A stretch of 49,973 nt of DNA. Source: Lachnospiraceae bacterium (GTDB taxonomy: Bacteria > Bacillota > Clostridia > Lachnospirales > Lachnospiraceae). Position 1 is the stretch's first letter. Every line of letters starts with the position of its first letter. Both the position numbers and the translations under genes were made by a program. Below are positions 36,360 to 44,458 of the stretch, in pieces. The stretch covers positions 1-49,973 of the forward strand of contig JAGPFR010000016.1 in the NCBI GenBank assembly GCA_018056425.1, read 5' to 3'. A model generated the notes under the pieces. It was not told the DNA's origin, made no database searches, and was given only the letters and a program-made list of their open reading frames with translations.

Positions 36360-36944
36360 ATGGAATTAAACAAGCAAGTATCAAATCCCATGCTGGTCGG
36401 AGTAATGCAGCTTATAAAGGCTGACGGAAAAAATCCCGACCCCAAGCATCAGGAAATGTTTATGGAAGAACTTGATAAGGCGGAGTTTCTTGCTCCCGCC
36501 GAAGTCAAGGCTGAAGTGGGACCTGATGGCGAAAAGCTCGTTAACGGAAAAGCACAGTTTCGCTTCCCTATTCTGACAGGATCGGACGGCAGAAGATTCT
36601 TTGTTGCATTTACCGATAATGCTACAGTAGAAAAAGCACAGGCTATGGAAGGAGCATCCAGGCTTCCCGAAGAGTTTGTCAAAGAGACCGTTGCCGTCAG
36701 GTTTTCGGATCTGGCAAGGTTTATCCTTACACCCAATCCCGACGGAAGCGAGAATACGACCTACGGGATCGTGATCAATCCTTTTATGGAAAATATCGTA
36801 ATTCCCAGGAATCTTGTTGCTTCCGTGGTTATGAGAAAACAGAAGGAAGCCAGGGACAGGCTTGAAAAAGCAGCCTCAGTTGCCTCGATAATTTCCCCGA
36901 ACGCTGATCCCAAGGTTATACCTTTTCCGGGCAATAAAGACTAA
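36360..36944 (+). CDS. SseB-domain protein
   Basis: A 194-residue soluble protein. The first ~130 residues match the SseB N-terminal domain: FRFPILTGSDGRRFFVAFTD, a helix, LARFILTPNPDGS and GIVINPFMENIVIPRN. The rest is a charged helix (MRKQKEARDRLEKAA) and a short tail. SseB-family proteins have been linked to enzyme or secretion accessory roles but have no general function. The ATG at 36360 uses GGAGA inside the last codons of the hydratase, so the two proteins are made together. It ends the operon before a clear terminator. Confidence 0.82.
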   Translation: MELNKQVSNPMLVGVMQLIKADGKNPDPKHQEMFMEELDKAEFLAPAEVKAEVGPDGEKLVNGKAQFRFPILTGSDGRRFFVAFTDNATVEKAQAMEGASRLPEEFVKETVAVRFSDLARFILTPNPDGSENTTYGIVINPFMENIVIPRNLVASVVMRKQKEARDRLEKAASVASIISPNADPKVIPFPGNKD

Positions 36945-36972
36945 TTTTTTCCGGTAAATAAACCGATATAAA

Positions 36973-37001
36973 GATCGGAGGATAATTTCCTCCGGTCTTT
37001 T
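36973..37001 (+). terminator. Rho-independent terminator after the SseB-domain gene
   Basis: Stem GATCGGAGG/CCTCCGGTC (9 bp, one wobble) with a 7-nt loop, followed by TTTTAATTT. Confidence 0.85.
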
Positions 37002-37012
37002 AATTTATTAAA

Positions 37013-37123
37013 ACCTCATATCAGGGAATGACGAACGCAGAAAGGATTCACAGCCCGCACGGGCAGGAGTTAAACTCCGGAATCCCGGAGGCGTTCTTTT
37101 TGTTGTCTTTTTTCCGATGAGGT
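37013..37123 (+). ncRNA. Structured leader with mutually exclusive hairpins, riboswitch/attenuator candidate
   Basis: Nested pairings: ACCTCAT (37013-37019) with ATGAGGT (37117-37123); GAACGC (37033-37038) with GCGTTC (37091-37096); GGATTC (37044-37049) with GAATCC (37080-37085); GCCC-GCAC-GGGC (37053-37064); and GGAGT-TAA-ACTCC (37066-37078). A competing hairpin CTCCGG-AATC-CCGGAG (37075-37090) uses the same bases as the last two helices and is followed by GCGTTCTTTTT, as in an intrinsic terminator. That is the architecture of a transcription-attenuating riboswitch upstream of the EF-hand gene. It does not match the SAM, c-di-GMP-I, THF, T-box or guanidine consensus as I know them. Confidence 0.55.
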
Positions 37124-37146
37124 AAGTTTAAGAAAGGAGAATATTA

Positions 37147-38295
37147 TTGAGGATTGAAAGTTCGGTCACAGGAATGGAGTCCGAACGCAGCTACAGTGCT
37201 GTCAGTTATTCAGAAAGGAATTTGAAAGTTGCGCAGATAACGGGTTCGGGAATAAGCGGTGAACTCGGATTCGGAGCACGCGGAGGAGGGGCATCATTTA
37301 TGGATACCCTTCTGGGAAAGTACGGGGACAAAGCAGAAAAACTTGAAGCCCCGGAGACTGCGGAAGATGAAAAGGCGGAGGATAAAAAGGCTACGCTTAT
37401 GGATATCATGGGTGACATGAGCGTAAGAGGAATAACTCCCGAAGAAAGTTCCGAAGCGGTAGGACCTGATACTTCTATGTATGTGCGTAAGATGTCCGTT
37501 TTGTATATTTTCTCTCTGCTGTTTGAGGATTACCGGAAGAGGATCGATGAGCTGATGGCGGATCTTCGAAGCGGATATGAAAAATGCGATACCGCTTCGG
37601 TTTCGAAAATGAATCCCGAGTTGTCTGTGGTCATGAAATTCGACATGACCGAAAAGCATTATTTCAAAGAAACCGAAGATACCGGTTTCAGTTCCAAGGG
37701 CAAGGCCGTAACCGCGGACGGAAGGGCTATTGATTTTGATATCAATGTGCACATGAGCAGGGAATTTGAAAAGTATTCGGAAGAGAGAATGCAGTTTGAC
37801 AAAATAAACCGCGTAGATCCACTCGTCATTAATCTGAAACCCGGTGTGACGGAGGTTTCGGATCAGGAGTTCTATTTTGATCTTGATTCCGACGGCAAAG
37901 AAGATAAGATCAAATCTCTTGCACCCGGTAACGGATTTCTGGCACTTGATATCAATTCGGACGGAATAGTTAATGACGGATCCGAGCTCTTCGGAACAAA
38001 AAGCGGCAATGGTTTTGAGGAACTGTCACGGTTTGATTCCGACGGGGACGGATGGATAGATGAAGACGATGATATCTTCGATAAGCTCAGAGTCTGGGTC
38101 AGAGAAGACGGAAACGACAAGCTTCTTTCTTTCAAAGAAGCAGGGATCGGTGCAATCAATCTGATGAATGCCTCAACAGAGTATTCCCTTAAAGATATGA
38201 CCAATAAAACCAATGCCATCATAAGAGCTACCGGAATGTTTCTCTACGAAGACGGAAGAGCCGGTACTCTTCAGCAGGTCGATATGGTCAGCTGA
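37147..38295 (+). CDS. EF-hand-like calcium-binding protein of unknown function
   Basis: A 382-residue protein without signal peptide or membrane segment. The N-terminal third is low-complexity and acidic (~residues 55-110). A helical segment follows (~112-145), then the region ~195-210 (AVTADGRAIDFDINV). The C-terminal third holds three Asp-rich loops of EF-hand/dockerin style: DLDSDGKED (~243), DINSDGIVNDGSELF (~268) and DSDGDGWIDEDDDIF (~296), then FDKLRVWVRED. The same order occurs in large RTX or hemolysin-like proteins, where it is a calcium-loaded domain. I do not recognise the whole protein; a flagellar or secreted role is speculation. TTG start with AAAGGAGA 6 bases upstream. Confidence 0.82.
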   Translation: MRIESSVTGMESERSYSAVSYSERNLKVAQITGSGISGELGFGARGGGASFMDTLLGKYGDKAEKLEAPETAEDEKAEDKKATLMDIMGDMSVRGITPEESSEAVGPDTSMYVRKMSVLYIFSLLFEDYRKRIDELMADLRSGYEKCDTASVSKMNPELSVVMKFDMTEKHYFKETEDTGFSSKGKAVTADGRAIDFDINVHMSREFEKYSEERMQFDKINRVDPLVINLKPGVTEVSDQEFYFDLDSDGKEDKIKSLAPGNGFLALDINSDGIVNDGSELFGTKSGNGFEELSRFDSDGDGWIDEDDDIFDKLRVWVREDGNDKLLSFKEAGIGAINLMNASTEYSLKDMTNKTNAIIRATGMFLYEDGRAGTLQQVDMVS

Positions 38296-38324
38296 TAGAC
38301 CGAAAGGCCATTTGGTGGTAAAAT
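38296..38324 (+). promoter_or_regulatory. Promoter of the lipoprotein gene
   Basis: TAGACC (38296-38301), 17 bases, then TAAAAT (38319-38324) preceded by TGG (extended -10). It begins directly after the stop of the EF-hand gene; the start would be near 38331. Confidence 0.55.
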
Positions 38325-38355
38325 ATCTCCGTGTGTTTTAAATACGGGAGAGAAA

Positions 38356-39618
38356 ATGAGGCGTATGAAAAAACATACAATTTCATACGCTTCATTTTTT
38401 ATGTGCTGCATTCTGGGATTGACCGCCTGCGGTTCCGGGTTAACGGGATCCAGGAGCATGGAACCGGTTGCGGTACTTGATTACGAGGTTCCGACAGGAC
38501 TTCCCAATATCATGACCGATCTGTCCGGTTATTCATCGGCTTCGGAAAAAACTGCGTATTTAAGGCTCTCCCCGGGGCAGGATGAAGTTGTTTATTTCAG
38601 CATCAGAAACCTGGATTCGGACAGGATAGTATTTGAGGGAATGTTTGAAGAGGCCAAAGGGAACGATCAGCTCAGGAAGGCTGATTTTTCATCCCTTACC
38701 ACATCCGGAACATACAGGATCGAATGTGATATATACGGATATTCCGAGAACTTTACCATCAGTCCTGACCACTATTTATCCAAATGGATCCGTATCAATG
38801 CCGAGGTTATGGACAGTCTGAAGGACCTTAGCGCCACACCCGTTACCGTGCTTGATTTTCTGCAGGCTTATGAATGGTACGGAATGACGGAAGACGTAAG
38901 ACCGGATCAGGCTGATATAGTTTCCGGTGCACCCGAACAGCTGGTGTGCGTAAGGGACTGGATCTCGGGAAGTGATTATTCCGAGAGCTCGTATAATGAC
39001 GCCGTTGTATATGCGGCGATACTTGCAAAGTTTTCTTTTCTGTATAAGGAATACGACAGCTCGCTTGCAACCGAGTGCCTTCAGAAAGCTTCATCCATAT
39101 ATTCGCAGAGCGGAAACGTATTAAAGAGTGACTCGGCATCCTTCAGGGCTCTTGCAGAACTCTACAGGGCGTCGGGAGACAGCACGTATGCTGCCGAACT
39201 TCTGAACTATAAGGATTATTTTTCGTCATCCGACGTATATCCCGACGACGGATATATGTACGGGGCGATGACATATATTGTTACCAGGCAAAGCGTCGAC
39301 AAGGAGCTTTGCGACATGCTGGTCAATACGATCCTGTCGAATGCACAGATCGTTAACAACAGGCGCAGGGAGATCACCGATCCTTTATCGTCCCAAACCG
39401 GAAGTCCGGAGGAGATGATCGGATATATGAGACTTCTTATGAGCGCCAATTATATCCTCAGAGGATATGAATATGACAGGACAATGGAGATGATGCTTCA
39501 TTATCTGTCCGGTATGAATGTCGAATCTTCGGTATACACTCCAACCGAAGGGGGAGCGGGAGTGTACTGCCTGATATACGGATGTATGGCTGAGCTGGAA
39601 TCCGAAGGTAAATTGTAA
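38356..39618 (+). CDS. Lipoprotein with GH9-type N-terminal Ig-like domain and degenerate helical domain
   Basis: A 420-residue protein with a lipoprotein signal: basic start, hydrophobic core and lipobox LTAC with C25, so it should be anchored outside the membrane. Residues ~45-135 look like the CelD_N Ig-like domain of GH9 cellulases (AYLRLSPGQDEVVYFSIRNL, VFEGMFEEA, ADFSSLTTSGTYRIECD, SPDHYL). The rest is helical with repeat-like spacing (YNDAVVYAAILAKFSFLYKEY, SFRALAELYRASGDS), as in the alpha/alpha barrel of GH9. The usual catalytic GGWYDAGDY-type Asp pair and the later His and Glu motifs are not seen. It is probably a non-catalytic glycan-binding relative; function unknown. Confidence 0.75.
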   Translation: MRRMKKHTISYASFFMCCILGLTACGSGLTGSRSMEPVAVLDYEVPTGLPNIMTDLSGYSSASEKTAYLRLSPGQDEVVYFSIRNLDSDRIVFEGMFEEAKGNDQLRKADFSSLTTSGTYRIECDIYGYSENFTISPDHYLSKWIRINAEVMDSLKDLSATPVTVLDFLQAYEWYGMTEDVRPDQADIVSGAPEQLVCVRDWISGSDYSESSYNDAVVYAAILAKFSFLYKEYDSSLATECLQKASSIYSQSGNVLKSDSASFRALAELYRASGDSTYAAELLNYKDYFSSSDVYPDDGYMYGAMTYIVTRQSVDKELCDMLVNTILSNAQIVNNRRREITDPLSSQTGSPEEMIGYMRLLMSANYILRGYEYDRTMEMMLHYLSGMNVESSVYTPTEGGAGVYCLIYGCMAELESEGKL

Positions 39619-39654
39619 TTAACAGATAGTCAATAAGTAGAAAAGGGCATTGAA

Positions 39655-40398
39655 ATGATCAGATTGTTTATTACTTTTGTTTATGTGGCGTTGTTTTTGA
39701 TCCTCACGACTCCCCTGATGCTTGTATGCCTCATCATGAGCAAATTCAATCCGGCAGGAGCCGATAAGCTTGCCAATTCCATCGTCATGTGGGGATTCAG
39801 GAGCATATGGACACTCTGCGGTATCAAGGTAGAGGTAAGGGGCAGGGAGAAGGTCCCTCAGGACAAAGCTTTGCTTTATATCGGAAACCACAGAAGTATT
39901 TTTGATATTGTTGTGGCTTATCCTCTCTGCAAATGTCCCACCGGTGTAATTGCTAAAAAGTCAACTGCGATGATCCCGCTTCTCAGCATCTGGATGATGC
40001 TTCTTAAGTGTCAGTTCCTCGACAGGAAAAATAATAAAAAGGGACTTGAGACAATCCTGAGGGCAATCGAGCTTGCCAAGGAAGGCGTTTCGATCCTTAT
40101 TTTCCCGGAGGGAACCAGAAACAGGGATTACGAGACGGATAATCTTCTTCCCATGCATAACGGCAGCTTCAAGATCGCAACCAAGAGCGGCGCTTTGATC
40201 CAGCCCATGACCATGGTCGGAACGGAGAACATCCTTATAAGACATATTCCTTTTATAAAGTCCACCAGGGTAATAGTTGAGTTCGGAGATCCCATCGATC
40301 CCGCGCTTTTGGATAAGGAAGTCAAGAAAAATATCGGCGGATATGTCGGTTCGGTCATGCAGGAGACCTATTCTTCCATAAAGAGGGAACTGAAGTAA
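39655..40398 (+). CDS. plsC: 1-acyl-sn-glycerol-3-phosphate acyltransferase
   Basis: Acylates lysophosphatidic acid to phosphatidic acid in phospholipid synthesis. The 247-residue protein starts with a hydrophobic hairpin (~residues 5-28), typical of membrane-associated PlsC. It has the catalytic H-x4-D box in IGNHRSIFDIV, FLDRKNNKKG, and the glycerol-phosphate-binding FPEGTRNRD, then GALIQPMTMVG. AAAAGGG lies 7 bases before the ATG. No clear promoter lies between it and the lipoprotein gene (36-base gap), so they may be co-transcribed. Confidence 0.93.
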   Translation: MIRLFITFVYVALFLILTTPLMLVCLIMSKFNPAGADKLANSIVMWGFRSIWTLCGIKVEVRGREKVPQDKALLYIGNHRSIFDIVVAYPLCKCPTGVIAKKSTAMIPLLSIWMMLLKCQFLDRKNNKKGLETILRAIELAKEGVSILIFPEGTRNRDYETDNLLPMHNGSFKIATKSGALIQPMTMVGTENILIRHIPFIKSTRVIVEFGDPIDPALLDKEVKKNIGGYVGSVMQETYSSIKRELK

Positions 40399-40550
40399 TA
40401 AGGGGCTCTCAAAAGTGCTTTAAAACAGGCAAAAACACGGAAACCGGAAGTGTGAAAAGGCTTCCACAGAGGGGCTCAGACTGGACATTCGGGGGTTTTT
40501 GTGTTAAAGTCTTTGCGTATTTTAAATCCGTAACTATCAAGGGGCTTTTC

Positions 40551-41843
40551 ATGGAACAGTACCTGATTCACGGCGGTAATTCATTGGTTGGGGAGGTAGA
40601 GATAGGAGGTGCGAAAAACGCAGCTCTTCCTATATTAGCCGCCTCAATTATGACCGATGAGACCGTCCATATAGATAATGTTCCCGACGTTCGTGACACC
40701 AACGTGCTCATGGATGCTATGGGAAGTATAGGCATCATCGTAAATAAAGAAGATCGTCATCGCGTCACCATCAACGCAGCCAATATCGGCAGCACCGTGG
40801 TATGCGACGACAATATCAAGAAGATCAGAGCGTCTTATTATCTGATCGGTGCAATGCTCGGAAAATATAAAACCGCCGAAGTTACACTCCCCGGAGGATG
40901 TGACATCGGTTGCAGAGCTATCGATCAGCATATCAAAGGCTTCAGAGCTCTCGGAGCCGAAGTTATTCTCGAACACGGTATGATCAAAACCAGAGCACAG
41001 CGTCTGACGGGCAGCCATATTTATATGGACGTCGTCAGTGTGGGAGCGACCATTAATGTAATGCTCGCCGCTACCATGGCTGAGGGTAAGACTATCATTG
41101 AGAATGCGGCTAAGGAACCTCACGTCGTAGACGTGGCAAACTTCCTTAACTCCATGGGAGCAAATATCAAGGGAGCGGGTACCGATGTTATCAGGATCAA
41201 AGGAGTACCCAAACTTCACGGAACAGATTACACAATAGTTCCCGATCAGATAGAAGCGGGAACGTTTATGCTGGCAGCTGCAGCTACAAGGGGCGATATA
41301 ACAGTTAAGAATGTTATTCCCAAGCACCTTGAATCCATTACCGCAAAACTTCTCGAAATTGGTTGCGAGGTAATGGAACAGGGAGATCAGGTAAGGGTTG
41401 TATGTTCGAGACCTCTCAGACATACACATATCAAGACTCTTCCTTATCCCGGATTCCCTACCGATATGCAGCCTCAGATCACCGTAGTACTCGGACTTTC
41501 CGAGGGAACCAGTATTGTTACCGAGAGTATTTTCGAGAATCGTTTCAAGTATGTTGACGAACTCATAAGAATGGGTGCCAACATTAAGGTGGAAGGAAAT
41601 ACCGCCATCATCGACGGAGTATCCAAATACACCGGAGCAGGAATCGCAGCTCCCGACTTAAGAGCCGGTGCGGCACTTGTACTTGCGGCACTTGCAGCGG
41701 AGGGAGAGAGCATTGTAGACAATATCCGGTATATCCAGAGAGGATATGAGGATTTCGAGCTCAAGCTAAGGGGCCTCGGTGCAGATGTAAGAGTCGTCAG
41801 AAGAGATAACGACTATCGCAATTTCAAGCTGATGACAAGCTGA
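40551..41843 (+). CDS. murA: UDP-N-acetylglucosamine 1-carboxyvinyltransferase
   Basis: Adds enolpyruvate from PEP to UDP-GlcNAc, the first committed step of peptidoglycan synthesis. The 430-residue protein has K22-N23 in IGGAKNAALPILAAS, the active-site C117 in LPGGCDIGCRAID (the residue fosfomycin attacks, so predicted sensitive), and the C-terminal DLRAGAALVLAALAAEG. AAGGGG at 40539-40544 fixes the ATG at 40551; earlier in-frame starts lack a ribosome site. A weak promoter, TTGTGT (40499) with TTAAAT (40522) at 17 bases, is possible in the 152-base gap after plsC. Confidence 0.97.
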   Translation: MEQYLIHGGNSLVGEVEIGGAKNAALPILAASIMTDETVHIDNVPDVRDTNVLMDAMGSIGIIVNKEDRHRVTINAANIGSTVVCDDNIKKIRASYYLIGAMLGKYKTAEVTLPGGCDIGCRAIDQHIKGFRALGAEVILEHGMIKTRAQRLTGSHIYMDVVSVGATINVMLAATMAEGKTIIENAAKEPHVVDVANFLNSMGANIKGAGTDVIRIKGVPKLHGTDYTIVPDQIEAGTFMLAAAATRGDITVKNVIPKHLESITAKLLEIGCEVMEQGDQVRVVCSRPLRHTHIKTLPYPGFPTDMQPQITVVLGLSEGTSIVTESIFENRFKYVDELIRMGANIKVEGNTAIIDGVSKYTGAGIAAPDLRAGAALVLAALAAEGESIVDNIRYIQRGYEDFELKLRGLGADVRVVRRDNDYRNFKLMTS

Positions 41844-41861
41844 AGATGATATATACGGATA

Positions 41862-41906
41862 TTGACATATATCCTCATATATAGTAGTTTTTATTTAACT
41901 TAATAT
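41862..41906 (+). promoter_or_regulatory. Promoter region of the metK-glf operon (exact elements uncertain)
   Basis: An AT-rich stretch contains TTGACA at 41862-41867 and TAATAT at 41901-41906. They are too far apart to be one promoter. TAATAT would start transcripts near 41912, right at the riboswitch, but with a poor -35; TTGACA has only TAGTTT at 17 bases. I cannot tell which is used. Confidence 0.4.
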
Positions 41907-41915
41907 GTTTTACCC

Positions 41916-42010
41916 CTTATTCAGAGTTGGCAGAGGTACATAGGACCGATGAAGCCACGGCAACCCCTTAACAGGAAGGTGCCCACCTGAGCGATTTTTC
42001 GAACAATAAG
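41916..42010 (+). ncRNA. SAM-I (S-box) riboswitch aptamer
   Basis: Senses S-adenosylmethionine. P1 pairs CTTAT (41916-41920) with ATAAG (42006-42010). The S-box core is clear: CAGAG followed by the AGAGG region, GGACCGATGAAGCCACGGCAACC, then the AAGGTGCC segment with the pseudoknot partner. It sits between murA and metK, with an expression platform immediately downstream, as an OFF switch. Confidence 0.94.
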
Positions 42011-42032
42011 AGGAAGCTTTACATGACTAAAT

Positions 42033-42061
42033 CCGCTTCTTGTTCGAGGAAGCGGTTTTTT
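42033..42061 (+). terminator. Expression-platform terminator of the SAM riboswitch
   Basis: Stem CCGCTTC/GAAGCGG with a 9-nt loop and at least six T residues. The loop TTGTTCG (42040-42046) can instead pair with CGAACAA (42000-42006), which contains part of the P1 3' strand. That gives the antiterminator when SAM is absent. Confidence 0.92.
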
Positions 42062-42097
42062 ATGTGGTAAATGGCCGAAAGGCCGGAAAGGAATTAT

Positions 42098-43288
42098 ATG
42101 GAAAAAATATTATTTACATCCGAATCCGTTACCGAAGGACATCCCGATAAAATCTGCGATGCCATATCGGATGCGATCCTTGATGCGATGATCGAGCAGG
42201 ATCCCATGAGCCGTGTAGCTTGTGAGACCGCAACCTGTACCGGATTCGTTCTTATCACCGGTGAGATCACAACCAAGGCAAATGTTGATATCCAGGACAT
42301 TGCCAGAAAGACCATAATCGATATCGGATACGATTCATCCGATAAGGGATTTGACGGAAAGACCTGTGCCGTTCTCGTAGCACTTGATAAGCAGTCTCCC
42401 GATATTGCAATGGGTGTCGACAAGGCACTTGAAGCAAGAGAGAATCAGATGAGCGATGAGCAGATAGAAGCCATCGGTGCCGGAGACCAGGGTATGATGT
42501 TCGGTTATGCGGTTAACGAGACTCCCGAGCTTATGCCTTATCCCATATCACTTGCTCACAAGCTTACAAGAAAGCTTACCGAAGTAAGAAAGAACGGAAC
42601 TCTTCCTTATCTCAGAGCTGACGGAAAGAGCCAGGTATCTGTTGAGTATGATGAGAACGGAAAGCCCGTAAGACTTGAGGCTGTTGTTTTATCGACACAG
42701 CATGACGATAAGGTAACCCAGGAACAGATCCACGAGGACATCAGGAAGTATGTATTTGATGAGGTGCTTCCCAAAGAGATGATCGATGAGAACACCAAGT
42801 TCTTCATCAATCCTACCGGAAGATTTGTTATCGGCGGACCCAACGGTGATGCCGGACTTACAGGAAGAAAGATCATCGTCGATACCTATGGCGGATATGC
42901 TCGTCACGGCGGCGGAGCATTCTCGGGAAAAGACTGCACCAAGGTTGACAGAAGTGCGGCTTATGCAGCAAGATACGTTGCCAAGAATATCGTCGCTGCG
43001 GGAATCGCAGACAAGTGCGAGATTCAGCTTTCATATGCGATCGGTGTAGCACAGCCCACTTCCGTAATGGTTGATACATTCGGAACCGGTAAGATCTCCG
43101 ATGAGAAGCTTGTTGAGATCGTCAGAGAGAATTTCGATCTTCGTCCCGCAGGAATCATCAAGATGCTTGATCTCAGACGTCCTATCTACAAAGCAACATC
43201 CGCATACGGGCACTTCGGAAGAACCGATGTTGAACTTCCCTGGGAGAAGACCGATAAGGCAGAGCTTTTAAAGGGATATATCAAATGA
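42098..43288 (+). CDS. metK: S-adenosylmethionine synthetase
   Basis: Makes SAM from methionine and ATP. The 396-residue length is normal. Motifs are [19 protein letters not shown] at the start, [12 protein letters not shown] (nucleotide/Mg site) and [19 protein letters not shown] (phosphate loop). AAAGGA lies 5 bases before the ATG at 42098; an ATG at 42071 in frame would span the ribosome site and is rejected. Regulated by the upstream SAM-I riboswitch, giving end-product feedback. Its last 4 bases overlap glf. Confidence 0.98.
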   Translation: MEKILFTSESVTEGHPDKICDAISDAILDAMIEQDPMSRVACETATCTGFVLITGEITTKANVDIQDIARKTIIDIGYDSSDKGFDGKTCAVLVALDKQSPDIAMGVDKALEARENQMSDEQIEAIGAGDQGMMFGYAVNETPELMPYPISLAHKLTRKLTEVRKNGTLPYLRADGKSQVSVEYDENGKPVRLEAVVLSTQHDDKVTQEQIHEDIRKYVFDEVLPKEMIDENTKFFINPTGRFVIGGPNGDAGLTGRKIIVDTYGGYARHGGGAFSGKDCTKVDRSAAYAARYVAKNIVAAGIADKCEIQLSYAIGVAQPTSVMVDTFGTGKISDEKLVEIVRENFDLRPAGIIKMLDLRRPIYKATSAYGHFGRTDVELPWEKTDKAELLKGYIK

Positions 43289-44406
43289 GATATGATTATC
43301 TGATAGTTGGTGCAGGACTTTTCGGCAGTGTTTTTGCACAGCGTGCAAAGCAGGCCGGAAAGAGGTGCCTTGTAATAGATAAAAGAGAGCACATTGCCGG
43401 AAACATATATTCCGAGGAAGAACACGGAATTCAGGTTCACAAATACGGTGCACATATTTTCCACACTTCCGATAAAAGAGTATGGGATTATGTCCAGGAA
43501 TTTGCGGAGTTCAACAATTTCGTCAATTCACCGATCGCAAGATACGGCGATGAACTCTACAATCTGCCTTTCAATATGAATACCTTCAGTAAGATGTGGA
43601 ATATTGCCACACCCGAAGAAGCCAGGAAGATCATCGATGAACAGAAGGCGGATTGTTATAAGGAAGAGCCCGCCAATCTGGAAGAACAGGCTCTTAATCT
43701 GGTCGGACGTGATATATACGAAAAGCTTATCAAAGGATATACGCGCAAGCAGTGGGGAAGGGATTGCACAGAGCTTCCCGCATTCATAATAAAGAGGCTT
43801 CCCGTAAGATTCACATACGATAACAATTATTTCAATGACAGATATCAGGGAATTCCCATCGGCGGATATACCGCAATGGTCAGGAAGATGCTGGAAGGAA
43901 CCGAGGTCAGACTTGGAATAACTTACAGTGATTTCCTCGAGAAAAACTGCGCTTCATCCGAACCCGAATCATTTGGCAAAGTGATCTACACCGGACCTGT
44001 TGATGAATACTTCGGATACAAACTCGGTTATCTCGAATACAGATCTCTGAGATTTGAAGAAGAGTATATGGAGGATGTAGATAACTTCCAGGGAAATGCT
44101 GCCGTCAATTACACGTCTGCCGATGTTCCCTATACCAGGATAATAGAGCATAAGCATTTTGAATTCGGAAAAGGTGACGGTACTGTCATAACCAGAGAGT
44201 ATCCTTCAGAATGGAAGCCGGGTGATGAACCGTATTATCCGGTTAACAATGACAGGAATTCCGAACTCTACAACAAATACAAAGAGATGGCAGATGCCGA
44301 GAAGGATGTTATCTTCGGCGGAAGACTCGGAGTATATAAGTATTATGATATGGACAAAGTAATCGCATCGGCACTTGAACTTGCCGATACCGAACTTGTC
44401 AGATGA
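43285..44406 (+). CDS. glf: UDP-galactopyranose mutase
   Basis: FAD enzyme that converts UDP-galactopyranose to UDP-galactofuranose for surface polysaccharide. The 373-residue protein has the FAD-binding [12 protein letters not shown] (residues 7-18), [24 protein letters not shown] (conserved His), [15 protein letters not shown] and the C-terminal [15 protein letters not shown]. Its ATG overlaps the metK stop (ATGA), so it is translated from the SAM-riboswitch-controlled mRNA. A cell-wall enzyme under SAM control is unusual. A terminator follows. Confidence 0.95.
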   Translation: MRYDYLIVGAGLFGSVFAQRAKQAGKRCLVIDKREHIAGNIYSEEEHGIQVHKYGAHIFHTSDKRVWDYVQEFAEFNNFVNSPIARYGDELYNLPFNMNTFSKMWNIATPEEARKIIDEQKADCYKEEPANLEEQALNLVGRDIYEKLIKGYTRKQWGRDCTELPAFIIKRLPVRFTYDNNYFNDRYQGIPIGGYTAMVRKMLEGTEVRLGITYSDFLEKNCASSEPESFGKVIYTGPVDEYFGYKLGYLEYRSLRFEEEYMEDVDNFQGNAAVNYTSADVPYTRIIEHKHFEFGKGDGTVITREYPSEWKPGDEPYYPVNNDRNSELYNKYKEMADAEKDVIFGGRLGVYKYYDMDKVIASALELADTELVR

Positions 44407-44413
44407 ATGTATA

Positions 44414-44443
44414 AAAGCCCTGCAGATCGCTCTGCAGGGCTTT
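44414..44443 (+). terminator. Bidirectional terminator between glf and the FliD-like gene
   Basis: Perfect 12-bp stem AAAGCCCTGCAG/CTGCAGGGCTTT with a 6-nt loop; A and T runs are built into the stem ends, so it works on both strands. Confidence 0.9.
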
Positions 44444-44458
44444 AACTTTATATTCGTA

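Noticed and set aside
37013-37123. Known SAM, THF or T-box leader
   Set aside because: None of their conserved cores could be matched; only the general terminator/antiterminator design is shared.
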